DNA of 64,000 nt from an uncultured Pelagibacteraceae bacterium (lineage in GTDB: Bacteria; Pseudomonadota; Alphaproteobacteria; Pelagibacterales; Pelagibacteraceae). The position numbers and the translations under genes are program-made. The DNA lies in contig CACFQR010000003.1 of the NCBI GenBank assembly GCA_902568465.1, forward strand, positions 1 through 64,000, written 5' to 3'. The notes under the pieces were generated by a model. It searched no databases, was not told the DNA's origin, and saw nothing but the letters and a program-made list of their open reading frames with translations. Positions 18,151 to 27,437 of the stretch are shown piece by piece; positions within the stretch are counted from its first letter, which is position 1; the number at the start of each line of letters is the position of its first letter.

Positions 18151-19387
18151 AAATTTGTTCCTCAAATTTAGTTTCAACAAATTTTTTTATTGTAGGGCTT
18201 TTAATTATTTCAATTATTTCGTTTAAAAAACCCTTTACTAGCAGCTTAGATGAATTTTCGCGCGTTAAACCTCTAGTCATTAAATAGTGAAGAGAGTCTT
18301 CATCAATACTACCTGATGCAGATCCGTGAGAACATTTAACGTCATCAGCATAAATTTCTAGTTCAGGTTTTGAGTTAAATTCAGCATTATCATTTAGTAA
18401 AAGAGCTTTGCTTAATTGATAAGCGTCGGTTTTTTGAGCTATGTCTTTAACAAATATTTTTCCTTGAAAAACACCTCTGCTTTCTGAACTTAAAACATTT
18501 TTAACTTTTTGATAACTTTTGCAATTTGGTTGTAAATGATTGATGAAAGTTTTAATTTCTTGATGTTCATCTTTACCTAAATGCAAAGCGGACATTATAT
18601 TACAATTTGCATTTTCACCTATTAAGTCACACTCTATATCTAATTTATTAAATTTTAATCCAGATGAAAAAATAAAATTCAAATAATTAGAGTTAGATGA
18701 AAGTTGGTTTTTAACAAATTTATAAAAAAAACCTTCACTTTTATTTTTTTGTAAGTAAATATTTCTAAGTTTTGAATTTTTACATAAATAAATATTTTCG
18801 TACGAATTATTTATAAATTTATTATGAGTTTCGTTAATAGTGTATTCAATTATATGTAATTCAGTGTTTTCATTTAGCTTTATTTTACTTTTATTATTTA
18901 AAATTTTATTTTTAATATTTTTAGAAAAATAATTATAAATTACTAAAACTTTTTTAAATTTATAATTTTTTTCTACCTCAAGAGAGAATCCGTTATCAGC
19001 CAAAGCGTGATTAAGATGTATTAAAGAATTATCAGTTTTTTGATGCTCTAGACTTTTATCGTAAGAATTTATTTTAATTTTATTAATATCCTCATAATTA
19101 AAATTATTAGAATATAGATTACCATTTACTAAAAAAATATAATTATGCTCAAAATCTTTAATTAAATCTAATTTATTGATTGTTTCTGAATGGCTTTTAC
19201 ATTTTAGCTCTTCAAAATTATTATTAATTATATTCTTAAAGTCAGAAAATTTCCAATCTTCTAAATTCTTATTAGGAAAGCCAGCAGCCTGAAAAAGTTT
19301 CAAGTTTTTAACTCTAAAATCTTTTTCTTTGGTTGTTATTTTTTCAATTTTATCAATTTGATCTGAATTGATCTCAAAATTTTCCAT
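18140..19387 (-). CDS. sufD: SufD, subunit of the SufBCD Fe-S scaffold
   Basis: This 415-aa protein pairs with SufB to form the scaffold complex with SufC. The N-terminal half is divergent and rich in Asn, Lys and Ile. The C-terminal beta-helix region is recognisable, with QKTDAYQLSKALLL and the conserved YADDVKCSHGSASGSID, including the His and Cys used at the SufB-SufD interface. It starts four bases after sufC and overlaps sufS. Identification rests on the C-terminal motifs and operon position. Confidence 0.93.
   Translation of the reverse strand: MENFEINSDQIDKIEKITTKEKDFRVKNLKLFQAAGFPNKNLEDWKFSDFKNIINNNFEELKCKSHSETINKLDLIKDFEHNYIFLVNGNLYSNNFNYEDINKIKINSYDKSLEHQKTDNSLIHLNHALADNGFSLEVEKNYKFKKVLVIYNYFSKNIKNKILNNKSKIKLNENTELHIIEYTINETHNKFINNSYENIYLCKNSKLRNIYLQKNKSEGFFYKFVKNQLSSNSNYLNFIFSSGLKFNKLDIECDLIGENANCNIMSALHLGKDEHQEIKTFINHLQPNCKSYQKVKNVLSSESRGVFQGKIFVKDIAQKTDAYQLSKALLLNDNAEFNSKPELEIYADDVKCSHGSASGSIDEDSLHYLMTRGLTRENSSKLLVKGFLNEIIEIIKSPTIKKFVETKFEEQIYGH
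18157..18163 (-). promoter_or_regulatory. Ribosome-binding site that decides the sufS start
   Basis: GAGGAAC on the minus strand lies six bases before the ATG at 18150 and inside the sufD coding end. No comparable site precedes the longer reading-frame start at 18180, so the shorter SufS start is preferred. Confidence 0.7.
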
Positions 19388-19391
19388 ATTT

Positions 19392-20126
19392 TTAATTTAT
19401 TTTTTTGTATCCAGTTTTTTCTAATTCTTCTGCGAGCTCACCGCATCCTGTTCTAACAATTTTTCCATCTGATAGAACATGCACAAAATCTGGTTTAATA
19501 TATTCAAGTAATCTCTGATAGTGAGTTATCACAAGAAATGATTTTTTATCGTCTCTAGACGAATTCACTCCTTTTGCAATAATTTTAAGAGCATCAATAT
19601 CTAATCCAGAATCAGTTTCATCTAATATTGAAAGATTAGGATCTAAAATTTTCATTTGCAATATTTCATTTTTTTTCTTTTCACCGCCAGAAAAACCAAC
19701 ATTTAATTGTCTAGATAAAATTTTTTCATCTATTCCAAGTTCTGAGGATTTTTCTTTTACTAATTTTAAAAAAGATAATGTATCTAATTCTTTTTTTCCT
19801 TTTGCTTTAAGAATAGAATTTAAAGAAGTTTTCAAAAAGTTATTAGTGTTCACTCCTGGTATTTCTAAAGGATATTGAAAAGCTAAAAAAATTCCTTTTT
19901 GCGCTCTCTCTTCTACAGAAACTGCTTTGAGGCTTTCACCTTCAAAATTTATTTCTCCTGTGATTTCATAACCCTTTTTTCCTGATAAAACGTTTGCAAG
20001 TGTGCTTTTTCCGGATCCATTCGGTCCCATAATTGCATGTAATTCCCCAGGCTTTATATGTAAATTTAAACCTTTTAGAATTGATCTCTCATTAATTGAT
20101 GCTTTTAAATTTTTAATTTCCAACAT
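19392..20126 (-). CDS. sufC: SufC, ABC-type ATPase of the SufBCD complex
   Basis: I chose the ATG at 20126, one base after the sufB stop, giving MLEIKNLKA as in other SufC proteins; the track start at 20147 adds seven residues inside sufB. This cytoplasmic ABC ATPase has Walker A GPNGSGKST, the signature LNVGFSGGEKKKNE and Walker B LSILDETDSGLD. It drives conformational change in SufB/SufD during cluster assembly and is not a membrane transporter. Confidence 0.96.
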   Translation of the reverse strand: MLEIKNLKASINERSILKGLNLHIKPGELHAIMGPNGSGKSTLANVLSGKKGYEITGEINFEGESLKAVSVEERAQKGIFLAFQYPLEIPGVNTNNFLKTSLNSILKAKGKKELDTLSFLKLVKEKSSELGIDEKILSRQLNVGFSGGEKKKNEILQMKILDPNLSILDETDSGLDIDALKIIAKGVNSSRDDKKSFLVITHYQRLLEYIKPDFVHVLSDGKIVRTGCGELAEELEKTGYKKIN

Positions 20127-20127
20127 T

Positions 20128-21564
20128 TTATCCCACGCTTCCTTCAAGACTTATTCCTACTAATTTTTGTGCCTCGACAGCGAATTCCATTGGTAATTGT
20201 TGTAATACTTCTTTACAAAAACCATTTACAATTAGACCTACTGACTCCTCTTGGTTTAAACCTCTTTGATTACAGTAATACAATTGATCCTCGTTTATTT
20301 TTGATGTTGTGGCCTCATGTTCGATTGTTGAAGAACTATTTTTATTTTTAATATATGGCACCGTATGTGCTCCGCATTTGTTACCCATTAACAATGAATC
20401 ACACTGAGTATAATTTCTTGCATTTAAGGCATTTTTATTTATGTCTACTAAACCTCTATAAGTATTATCAGCATGACCCGCTGAGATTCCTTTTGATATA
20501 ATTTTACTTTTAGTATTTTTTCCTAAATGAATCATTTTAGTTCCCGTGTCTGCTTTTTGATAATTGTTTGTAATTGCTATTGAATAAAACTCACCTACGG
20601 AATTATCTCCCTTCAAAATACAACTAGGATATTTCCATGTAATTGCAGACCCGGTTTCCACTTGTGTCCAAGATATTTTGGAATTCTTTCCCTTGCATAA
20701 ACCTCTCTTTGTTACAAAATTATAAATTCCACCTTTGCCGTCTTTATCTCCTGGATACCAATTTTGGACTGTAGAGTATTTAATTTCAGCATCATCCAAA
20801 GCAACTAGTTCAACATTAGCAGCATGGAGTTGATTTTCATCCCTCATAGGTGCTGTGCAACCTTCGAGGTAACTTACGTAACTGCCTTTATCCGCTATAA
20901 TTAATGTTCTCTCAAATTGACCAGTTTCAGATGCGTTAATTCTAAAATAAGTTGATAGTTCCATTGGGCATCTAACTCCTTCAGGTATATAAACAAATGA
21001 TCCGTCTGTAAAAACAGCGGAATTTAATGTAGCAAAGTAATGATCTGTAATCGGAATAACTGACCCTAAATATTTTTTTACTAGGTCGGGATGTTTTTGT
21101 ATTGCTTCAGAAATAGGGCAAAAAATGATTCCCTTTTCAGTTAATTTATCCTTAAAAGTTGTAGCTACAGAAACTGAGTCAAAAACTGCATCAACTGCCA
21201 CTCCTGCTAGTTTCTCTTGTTCTTTTAATGGAATACCAAGTTTTTTATAAGTTTCAATTAATTTCGGATCAACTTCGTCTAAACTTTTTGGCTTATCTTT
21301 TGCACTTTTGGGTGCAGAATAATAATATAAATTTTGATAATCAATTTTTGGATATTTAGGTTTTTGCCAATTGGGCTCCTTAATGCTTTTCAGTCTATTA
21401 AATGCTTTTAATCTCCATTCCAACATCCATTTTGGTTCTTTTTTAATATTTGATATAAATTTAATAACTTCTTCATTTAGCCCTTTTGGCGCTCTAATAC
21501 TTTCAATATCAGTTGTAAATCCGTACTTATAATCTTTTGCTTTCTCTAGCTCCTGCTGTCTCAT
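20128..21564 (-). CDS. sufB: SufB, Fe-S scaffold subunit
   Basis: This 478-aa scaffold protein is highly conserved. Visible motifs include [29 protein letters not shown] (the conserved Cys of the sulfur-transfer path), and the C-terminal [22 protein letters not shown]. It assembles nascent clusters with SufC and SufD. The start overlaps the iscR stop by four bases (ATGA), so the regulator and scaffold are co-transcribed. Confidence 0.97.
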   Translation of the reverse strand: MRQQELEKAKDYKYGFTTDIESIRAPKGLNEEVIKFISNIKKEPKWMLEWRLKAFNRLKSIKEPNWQKPKYPKIDYQNLYYYSAPKSAKDKPKSLDEVDPKLIETYKKLGIPLKEQEKLAGVAVDAVFDSVSVATTFKDKLTEKGIIFCPISEAIQKHPDLVKKYLGSVIPITDHYFATLNSAVFTDGSFVYIPEGVRCPMELSTYFRINASETGQFERTLIIADKGSYVSYLEGCTAPMRDENQLHAANVELVALDDAEIKYSTVQNWYPGDKDGKGGIYNFVTKRGLCKGKNSKISWTQVETGSAITWKYPSCILKGDNSVGEFYSIAITNNYQKADTGTKMIHLGKNTKSKIISKGISAGHADNTYRGLVDINKNALNARNYTQCDSLLMGNKCGAHTVPYIKNKNSSSTIEHEATTSKINEDQLYYCNQRGLNQEESVGLIVNGFCKEVLQQLPMEFAVEAQKLVGISLEGSVG

Positions 21565-22001
21565 CGATTTACTTCTTTTTGTTGATTGTTGTTAACTCTA
21601 TATACAATGTCCCATAAAGTATTTTTTTCAAAAAAATTATTTATGTGGGTTTCTAAATCATCCCATAAGTTATGTGTTATGCATTTTACTGCTTTGCCAT
21701 TACATCCTTTTTTTGAACTTTTTTTACATTTTACTGTTTTTATTTTTTCGTCAACGGCTTCAATTATTGTGGATAATTTTATTTCATTCGGTGATCTGCT
21801 TAGAATATATCCTCCTTTAGGACCTCTCGAACTTAAAACTAAATTATTTTTTTTTAATCTATAAAATAATTGTTCTAAAAAAGATAAAGATATTCCTTGT
21901 CTCAATGAAATTTCTGTAAGGCTTGTAGGTTCTTTAATATTATTTTTTGCTAAATCAGCCATAGCCATTACCGCATATCTACCTTTAGATGTTAGTTTCA
22001 T
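21561..22001 (-). CDS. iscR: IscR-like Rrf2-family transcriptional regulator
   Basis: This 146-aa winged-helix regulator heads the SUF operon. The N-terminus reads [18 protein letters not shown], and the recognition region includes [10 protein letters not shown]. Three cysteines (92, 100, 107) and His110 in CITHNLW correspond to the [2Fe-2S] ligands of IscR, although the spacing CX7CX6C is wider than the CX5CX5C of E. coli IscR. It should sense Fe-S supply and repress the operon when clusters are plentiful. A GACTA-n3-TAGT dyad overlaps its promoter. RirA is an alternative name within the same family; the preserved His favours IscR. Confidence 0.92.
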   Translation of the reverse strand: MKLTSKGRYAVMAMADLAKNNIKEPTSLTEISLRQGISLSFLEQLFYRLKKNNLVLSSRGPKGGYILSRSPNEIKLSTIIEAVDEKIKTVKCKKSSKKGCNGKAVKCITHNLWDDLETHINNFFEKNTLWDIVYRVNNNQQKEVNR

Positions 22002-22040
22002 AATTTTTGAATATTAATTAACCTTGATTTTATTGGATTT

Positions 22041-22071
22041 TTTATAGATTCCTACTAGAATAGTCAAGATT
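22041..22071 (-). promoter_or_regulatory. iscR-suf promoter with overlapping IscR-type operator
   Basis: On the minus strand, TTGACT (22067-22062) and TATAAA (22046-22041) form a candidate promoter with a short 15-base spacer, about 40 bases before iscR. The TTGACTATTCTAGTAGGAAT stretch contains GACTA-n3-TAGTA, which resembles the type 1 IscR site (YYGACTA-n-TAGTCRR). The site overlaps the -35 box, a layout that fits negative autoregulation. Confidence 0.6.
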
Positions 22072-22151
22072 ACAAAAAAAACGAATTTGAACCACTAAAC
22101 GTGATATATAACTAATCTTTTTTGAAAATAGTTATCATTATTAATTAATTT

Positions 22152-22808
22152 ATGAAAAACGAAAATAAAGAAATTTTTATACCGGGTCCGAGCGGAAGGA
22201 TTCAGGCTAAATATTCAAAAAGTAAACAACAAGGAGCGCCCGTAGCTCTTGTTCTTCAACCGCATCCACAGTACGGAGGCACAATGAATAATAGAATAGT
22301 TTATGAAATTTATAGTAGTTTTTATAAAAATGGATTCTCTGTAATAAGAATAAATTTTAGAGGTGTTGAAAAAAGTGATGGAGTCTTTGATAATGGACAA
22401 GGTGAGCTTTCTGATGCAGCTGCAGCACTTGATTGGATAGAAAAAGAAAACCCAAGCTACAGTCAATGCTGGGTGTCTGGTTTCTCCTTTGGTTCATTAA
22501 TATGTATGCAATTAATAATGAGAAGGCCTGAAGTAAACAAGTTTATTGCAGTATCACCGCAACCAAATGTTTATGATTTTACCTTTCTAGCACCATGCCC
22601 AATTTCTGGATTAATGCTTTACGGGAAAAATGATGAACTAGTACCCGAGGAAAGTATACTAAATCTTAAAAAGAGACTTAGTTTACAGAAAAATATCGAG
22701 GTTAAGTTCGATGCAATTAATAATGCAAATCATTTTTATAAAAATAAAGAAAAGGATGTAAGTGAAATTGTTGATAGTTATTTAAAAGAAAAAATTACTA
22801 TAGCCTAG
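22152..22808 (+). CDS. Alpha/beta-hydrolase
   Basis: This 218-aa cytoplasmic protein has an alpha/beta-hydrolase fold. It shows the oxyanion-hole segment LQPHPQYGGTMNN (about 36-48), the strand VIRINFRGVEKSDG, the nucleophile elbow GFSFGS with Ser near residue 115, an acidic residue in LMLYGKNDELVPE, and a late histidine in NANHFY. The substrate is unknown; it could be an esterase or thioesterase. It is divergent from the iscR-suf operon, and its stop codon overlaps that of anmK at the palindrome CTAG. Confidence 0.88.
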   Translation: MKNENKEIFIPGPSGRIQAKYSKSKQQGAPVALVLQPHPQYGGTMNNRIVYEIYSSFYKNGFSVIRINFRGVEKSDGVFDNGQGELSDAAAALDWIEKENPSYSQCWVSGFSFGSLICMQLIMRRPEVNKFIAVSPQPNVYDFTFLAPCPISGLMLYGKNDELVPEESILNLKKRLSLQKNIEVKFDAINNANHFYKNKEKDVSEIVDSYLKEKITIA

Positions 22809-23911
22809 TTTTTAATAATAGTTCCACCTACACAAGGTTTGTCTACTCCCGTAGTTTTTGGAAAAGAAATTGGTAAATTAAGGAAAGATCTTATTGCAAG
22901 ATAAGCAAATGCTTGGGATTCTACGAAATCACCATTTATTCCATATTCATCTATCAATTTTATCTTAGAATTCTTTTTTTTAATTTTTTTAAATAAAAAT
23001 TTATTATTTCTACCACCTCCACATAAAATAATTTCTGCATTATTAAATTTATTTAAATTAAGTGCAGAAATTATTATTTGCGCAGTGAATTCTGTTAATG
23101 TGGCTGCTCCATCTTCTAAGGAAAGTTTTTTCACTAATGATAAATCGAAATGTTTTGTATCGAGAGATTGAATTTTATCACTAGCTAATTTTTTTTCTTT
23201 TTCATAAAAATTTTTAAGTAATTGACCCAATATTTTTTCATTTACATTTCCTGACTCTGCTATTATTCCATCCTTATCAAAATTTTTATTTATTTTTTCT
23301 CTTAACCATCTATCTATTAAACACATTCCTGGACCTACATCAGCTCCTAGCATATCATTAGTGTTTGAAATAGAAGTAATATTTGTTATGCCACCTATAT
23401 TTACAAACGTTGCATCTTTAATTTTAAATTTAATTTTTAATAATTTATGAAAAATTGGTGTTAATGGTGCTCCGCTGCCACCATTCCTCAAATCATTTTG
23501 TCTAAAATTATAAATAACAGTTTTTTTCGTATTTTTGGATAGTAGTTTGCCATCTCCTAGTTGCTTCGAAATTTTTTCTGCTGAATTGTGAAAGATGGTT
23601 TGTCCGTGAAATCCTATTAAGTCTAACTCTAATTTACATTCCCTCATAATTTGATGAACAACATCTACATGGAATAAGGTTATTTTTTTTTCAAGTAAAT
23701 TCACTTTTTCTGCAAAATTCTGTAAATCTTTAAGTTCACTCACCTCTTCTTTAAGTTCGTGAATTGTTTTATAAATTTCCTGGTTGTAAACAAAATATTT
23801 GTCTAGAATCACTTTAAATTCATTATCACCATCAGATTGAATAATTGATGCATCAACACCATCAGCTGAAGTTCCGCTCATTAAGCCTAAACTACAATAG
23901 GATTTGCTCAT
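22805..23911 (-). CDS. anmK: Anhydro-N-acetylmuramic acid kinase
   Basis: This 368-aa enzyme phosphorylates and opens 1,6-anhydro-MurNAc from turned-over peptidoglycan, feeding it into amino-sugar recycling. The N-terminal phosphate loop LGLMSGTSADGVDASI is diagnostic. GFHGQTIFHN, VNIGGITNI, and the C-terminal LCGGGRNN complete the family pattern, and the length is normal. It is divergent from tyrS, a neighbour pairing seen in other Alphaproteobacteria. Confidence 0.96.
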   Translation of the reverse strand: MSKSYCSLGLMSGTSADGVDASIIQSDGDNEFKVILDKYFVYNQEIYKTIHELKEEVSELKDLQNFAEKVNLLEKKITLFHVDVVHQIMRECKLELDLIGFHGQTIFHNSAEKISKQLGDGKLLSKNTKKTVIYNFRQNDLRNGGSGAPLTPIFHKLLKIKFKIKDATFVNIGGITNITSISNTNDMLGADVGPGMCLIDRWLREKINKNFDKDGIIAESGNVNEKILGQLLKNFYEKEKKLASDKIQSLDTKHFDLSLVKKLSLEDGAATLTEFTAQIIISALNLNKFNNAEIILCGGGRNNKFLFKKIKKKNSKIKLIDEYGINGDFVESQAFAYLAIRSFLNLPISFPKTTGVDKPCVGGTIIKN

Positions 23912-23972
23912 AAATTATATTTAATTTAAAAAAAATCTTGTATATTAGAGTTTTAAAGAAGCTTAAAAATTC

Positions 23973-25211
23973 ATGCAAGAAACATTTCTAAAAGAATTTC
24001 GAAGTAGAGGTTATTTTAACCAATGTACTGATCAGTCTAGTTTAGATGAAATAATGAGCAAATCTAAAATTAAGGCTTACATAGGTTTTGACTGCACCGC
24101 TCCAAGCCTACATGTTGGAAGTTTAATGCAAATTATGTGTCTGCGTCTTCTTCAAAAATTTGGTCATCAGCCAATAGTTTTGCTTGGAGGTGGAACAACC
24201 TTAATAGGGGATCCCTCTGGTAAAGAAGAAACTCGGAAAATTCTTGATAAAAAGGAAATAAATAAAAATATTAAAAGTATTGAAAATGTATTTAAAATTT
24301 TTTTAAAATCTAAAAATCCAAAAACAAAGCCTATTTTTGTTAATAATTATTCTTGGTTAAGTAAATTAAATTACATTAATTTTCTAAGAGAAGTGGGTAA
24401 ACATTTTACGATAAACAAAATGTTAACTTTCGATAGTGTTAAACTTCGACTTGATAGAGAGCAATCATTAAGTTACATGGAATTTAACTACATGATGCTG
24501 CAAGCGTACGATTTTTATGAACTTAATAAAAGACACAAGTGTATCTTACAAATTGGTGGTTCAGACCAATGGGGAAATATAGTTAATGGAACGGATTTAA
24601 TTAAAAGAAAAGATAAAAAACAAGCATACGGTTTAACCACACCCTTACTAACAACTTCCTCTGGTACAAAAATGGGAAAAACAGAAAAAGGTGCTATATG
24701 GTTAAATAAAAAAATGCTTTCTCCATATGAGTATTGGCAGTTTTGGAGAAATACGGACGACAAAGATGTAATAAATTTTTTAAAACTTTTTACAGATTTA
24801 GACTTGTCAAAAATTGATTCTTTTAAGAGTAATCAAGATATAAATGAACTTAAAATTCTTCTTGCTAATGAAACTACAGCAATGCTGCATGGATCCAAAG
24901 CAGCTAAAGATTCTGAAATTACTGCAAAAAAAACTTTCCAGGATAAATCTGTCGGAAAAGATCTTCCAACGATAAAAATTAAAAAAAATGAAATTACTAA
25001 TGGAATAAATATATTAGATTTGGTTATTAGAACAAAACTAGGAAATTCAAAAGGTGAGGTAAGAAGAATGATCAAAAATAATGGTCTAAAAATCAATAAT
25101 GAAACTGTAGTTGATGAAAATAAAATATTTTATGAAAGTGATTTTGATAAAGATGACAGTATTAAAGTTTCACATGGGAAAAAACAACATGTTATTGTAA
25201 AAATTACTTAG
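23973..25211 (+). CDS. tyrS: Tyrosyl-tRNA synthetase
   Basis: This 412-aa class I synthetase charges tRNA-Tyr. It has the HIGH-type motif as HVGS in CTAPSLHVGSLMQ, a KMSKS-type motif as KMGKTEKGA, and the tyrosine-recognition region MEFNYMMLQAYDF...QIGGSDQWGN. The C-terminal 65 residues form an S4 RNA-binding domain (VRRMIKNNGLKINN). It overlaps the end of the convergent AsmA-like gene by eight bases. Confidence 0.97.
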   Translation: MQETFLKEFRSRGYFNQCTDQSSLDEIMSKSKIKAYIGFDCTAPSLHVGSLMQIMCLRLLQKFGHQPIVLLGGGTTLIGDPSGKEETRKILDKKEINKNIKSIENVFKIFLKSKNPKTKPIFVNNYSWLSKLNYINFLREVGKHFTINKMLTFDSVKLRLDREQSLSYMEFNYMMLQAYDFYELNKRHKCILQIGGSDQWGNIVNGTDLIKRKDKKQAYGLTTPLLTTSSGTKMGKTEKGAIWLNKKMLSPYEYWQFWRNTDDKDVINFLKLFTDLDLSKIDSFKSNQDINELKILLANETTAMLHGSKAAKDSEITAKKTFQDKSVGKDLPTIKIKKNEITNGINILDLVIRTKLGNSKGEVRRMIKNNGLKINNETVVDENKIFYESDFDKDDSIKVSHGKKQHVIVKIT

Positions 25212-27435
25212 TTTCTCCCTTTTTTTTCTTTTTCATTTTTTCAACAGCTCTCACGATAAATCTAGGTGTTAAAGTTTTAATTGGATTAACTGTTGTTTTT
25301 ATATCCTTTGGTGGACCTTTCATTTTAAAGCTTACTCCCACAACTCCTTCGCCAGTTTTTTTTCCTACTAAAATATCACCTACTAAAGGTATTGAAGCAA
25401 TTATTGAATTAAGTTTTGTTGCGGGCACTAAGGTACCTCTTAAACTAACAACTTTTCCCTTATCTACATATCCGCTAAGTAAAATTGATACTGCCGGCCC
25501 CATAGCAAGGGCATCTTCAATATTCATTACATTACCCTTTGAGTTTGATCTCATTTCAAAAGAATCAAAACGAATACCCTCGCCACTCAAAGTATCAGCA
25601 ATGCCTTGTAAAGATGCTAATGTTAACAGTTGTGCGAGAGCAGGAACTTTTGAAACTTTAAAATCTGTTATTATTAAATTTGAATTAGTGCCTGCATCAG
25701 AAATAGTTGCTTCATATTCTAACTTTCCCTCCTCAAAACCTTTTATAAAATCAAAGTTTTTTATAAAAGGTCTAGCTCTATCTGAAATCACTTGAAGAGT
25801 TTTCTTGTTATCATCAATTTGGTAAATTGACATTTCAACAATATCGTCTTTTGAAAATTTTCCTTTTAAACTTAACTTATTATACGAACCTTTTTTAACA
25901 GAAGCGATCATACTAAAATCCGAAACATCATCATTAGTCCCCGTAATCACTCTATTAAAGTCAACTTTTACTTCGCTGCTAAAATTTTTACTTAATGTTT
26001 TTTTATCATCAGTTTTGTACAAAGATTTTAAAAGTGGTTCTGCATCAAATAACTCACCAGAAATAGTAATATTTTTGTTATTATTTTTTATAATATTGAA
26101 ATCATTATTTTTAGTACTATTAACAAAAGTTTTAATCTCTATTTTTTTTATATCTCTAATCTCAAGTTTTTTATTTAATTTTATATTATCTAAAAAAATT
26201 TTTGAATTTTCTGAGGAATATTCAAATTTTCTTATTTCGTTAAATTTTTTTCCTATATTCACATTAAAATTTAAATTTGCTTTAGTATTTTCTTTCTTAA
26301 AATAATTTAACTTTGAAAAACTTAAGGAAAGATCGTATAAACTAATTTTTCCATCAATGTTAAAATTTTTATCTAGATGACCATTATAATCCAAATTAAA
26401 ATTTTCAAAATGTTCATTAAATTTAATCAGACCCAATAAACTTAAATTTTTGTTCTTATCAAAAATTATTTCTGAGTCTTTTAAAATTATTTTAGAATTA
26501 TAGGATGGTAAATATTGTTTAATATCTTTAATATCTTTATGCTCTAAATTAAGTTCGGTGATTTTTCCTTTAACTGAAAATTCTTTGTTTTCAATTTTAA
26601 ATTTATCATTTAAAGATAATTTAATTAAAGTTTCTAAATTAGACGTTAATTTTAAATTTTCTATATTATTTAGTTTAATTCCTAGTAAAGATGAGATTGT
26701 TTTTATTTCAGAATATTTTGAAGTACCATTAGTTCTTATTTTTGAATTTATTATTTTTTTCTTATCTAAAAGATTTATATCTATAGAACTTTCCCGCAGA
26801 TCTAAATTTAGGACATTGCCTTTGTTTATAAAAAAATTAATTTTTTTGTTTTTATTTGATTTAAAAACATATTTTATATCAGTTGATAAATCATAAATTT
26901 TAAAATTTTTATTTATATTTAAGTTAGAATCCAAAAGCTTTGCATTAATCTCATAATTGTCTGCTAAACTTCCATCTGGGTTGAACGGAATTACAAATTC
27001 TCCTTGTAAATTTCCTGATGAAAATACTTTATTTAATTTTTTATTAAAAAATCTAGGGAGAAATGCTTCTGAAATTTTTACTAAATCTTTAATATCATTT
27101 TTATAAAATGCTATTTCTGCTCTTTTAAGTAAAAAATCAGAAGTAATAAAAGACTTTAAAGGTAGGAACAAATCTATCTTTGATAGAATTATTTCATTGC
27201 TTTTAATCAAAATTTTTGGGTTTTGTAATTTTAATGCTAGATTTACCTCTTTAATGTTTAGATGTATTTTTGTGTTTTTAAATTCTAATTTAGCAAATTT
27301 AGAAACCTCATTTGCTTTTCCCTTTATTAGGCTATCAAATTTATCTGTCTCTATTCCAAAATAACTAAGATAAAATACTATTAAAGATATTAAAATAAAT
27401 ATCGTAATAAAAAATCTTGAAAAAAACTTACCCAT
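25204..27435 (-). CDS. AsmA-like/YhdP-type envelope protein (DUF3971)
   Basis: This 743-aa protein has one N-terminal membrane segment (about residues 6-26) and a long periplasmic beta-rich region. The C-terminal AsmA_2-like part contains DFKVSKVPALAQLLTLASLQGIADTL and ends with VGVSFKMKGPPKD, then a lysine-rich tail. Relatives (AsmA, TamB, YhdP) form lipid-transfer bridges between the inner and outer membranes. It is shorter than E. coli YhdP (over 1200 aa), which is usual for alphaproteobacterial members. It begins two bases after prfB ends. Confidence 0.82.
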   Translation of the reverse strand: MGKFFSRFFITIFILISLIVFYLSYFGIETDKFDSLIKGKANEVSKFAKLEFKNTKIHLNIKEVNLALKLQNPKILIKSNEIILSKIDLFLPLKSFITSDFLLKRAEIAFYKNDIKDLVKISEAFLPRFFNKKLNKVFSSGNLQGEFVIPFNPDGSLADNYEINAKLLDSNLNINKNFKIYDLSTDIKYVFKSNKNKKINFFINKGNVLNLDLRESSIDINLLDKKKIINSKIRTNGTSKYSEIKTISSLLGIKLNNIENLKLTSNLETLIKLSLNDKFKIENKEFSVKGKITELNLEHKDIKDIKQYLPSYNSKIILKDSEIIFDKNKNLSLLGLIKFNEHFENFNLDYNGHLDKNFNIDGKISLYDLSLSFSKLNYFKKENTKANLNFNVNIGKKFNEIRKFEYSSENSKIFLDNIKLNKKLEIRDIKKIEIKTFVNSTKNNDFNIIKNNNKNITISGELFDAEPLLKSLYKTDDKKTLSKNFSSEVKVDFNRVITGTNDDVSDFSMIASVKKGSYNKLSLKGKFSKDDIVEMSIYQIDDNKKTLQVISDRARPFIKNFDFIKGFEEGKLEYEATISDAGTNSNLIITDFKVSKVPALAQLLTLASLQGIADTLSGEGIRFDSFEMRSNSKGNVMNIEDALAMGPAVSILLSGYVDKGKVVSLRGTLVPATKLNSIIASIPLVGDILVGKKTGEGVVGVSFKMKGPPKDIKTTVNPIKTLTPRFIVRAVEKMKKKKKGETK

Positions 27436-27437
27436 AA

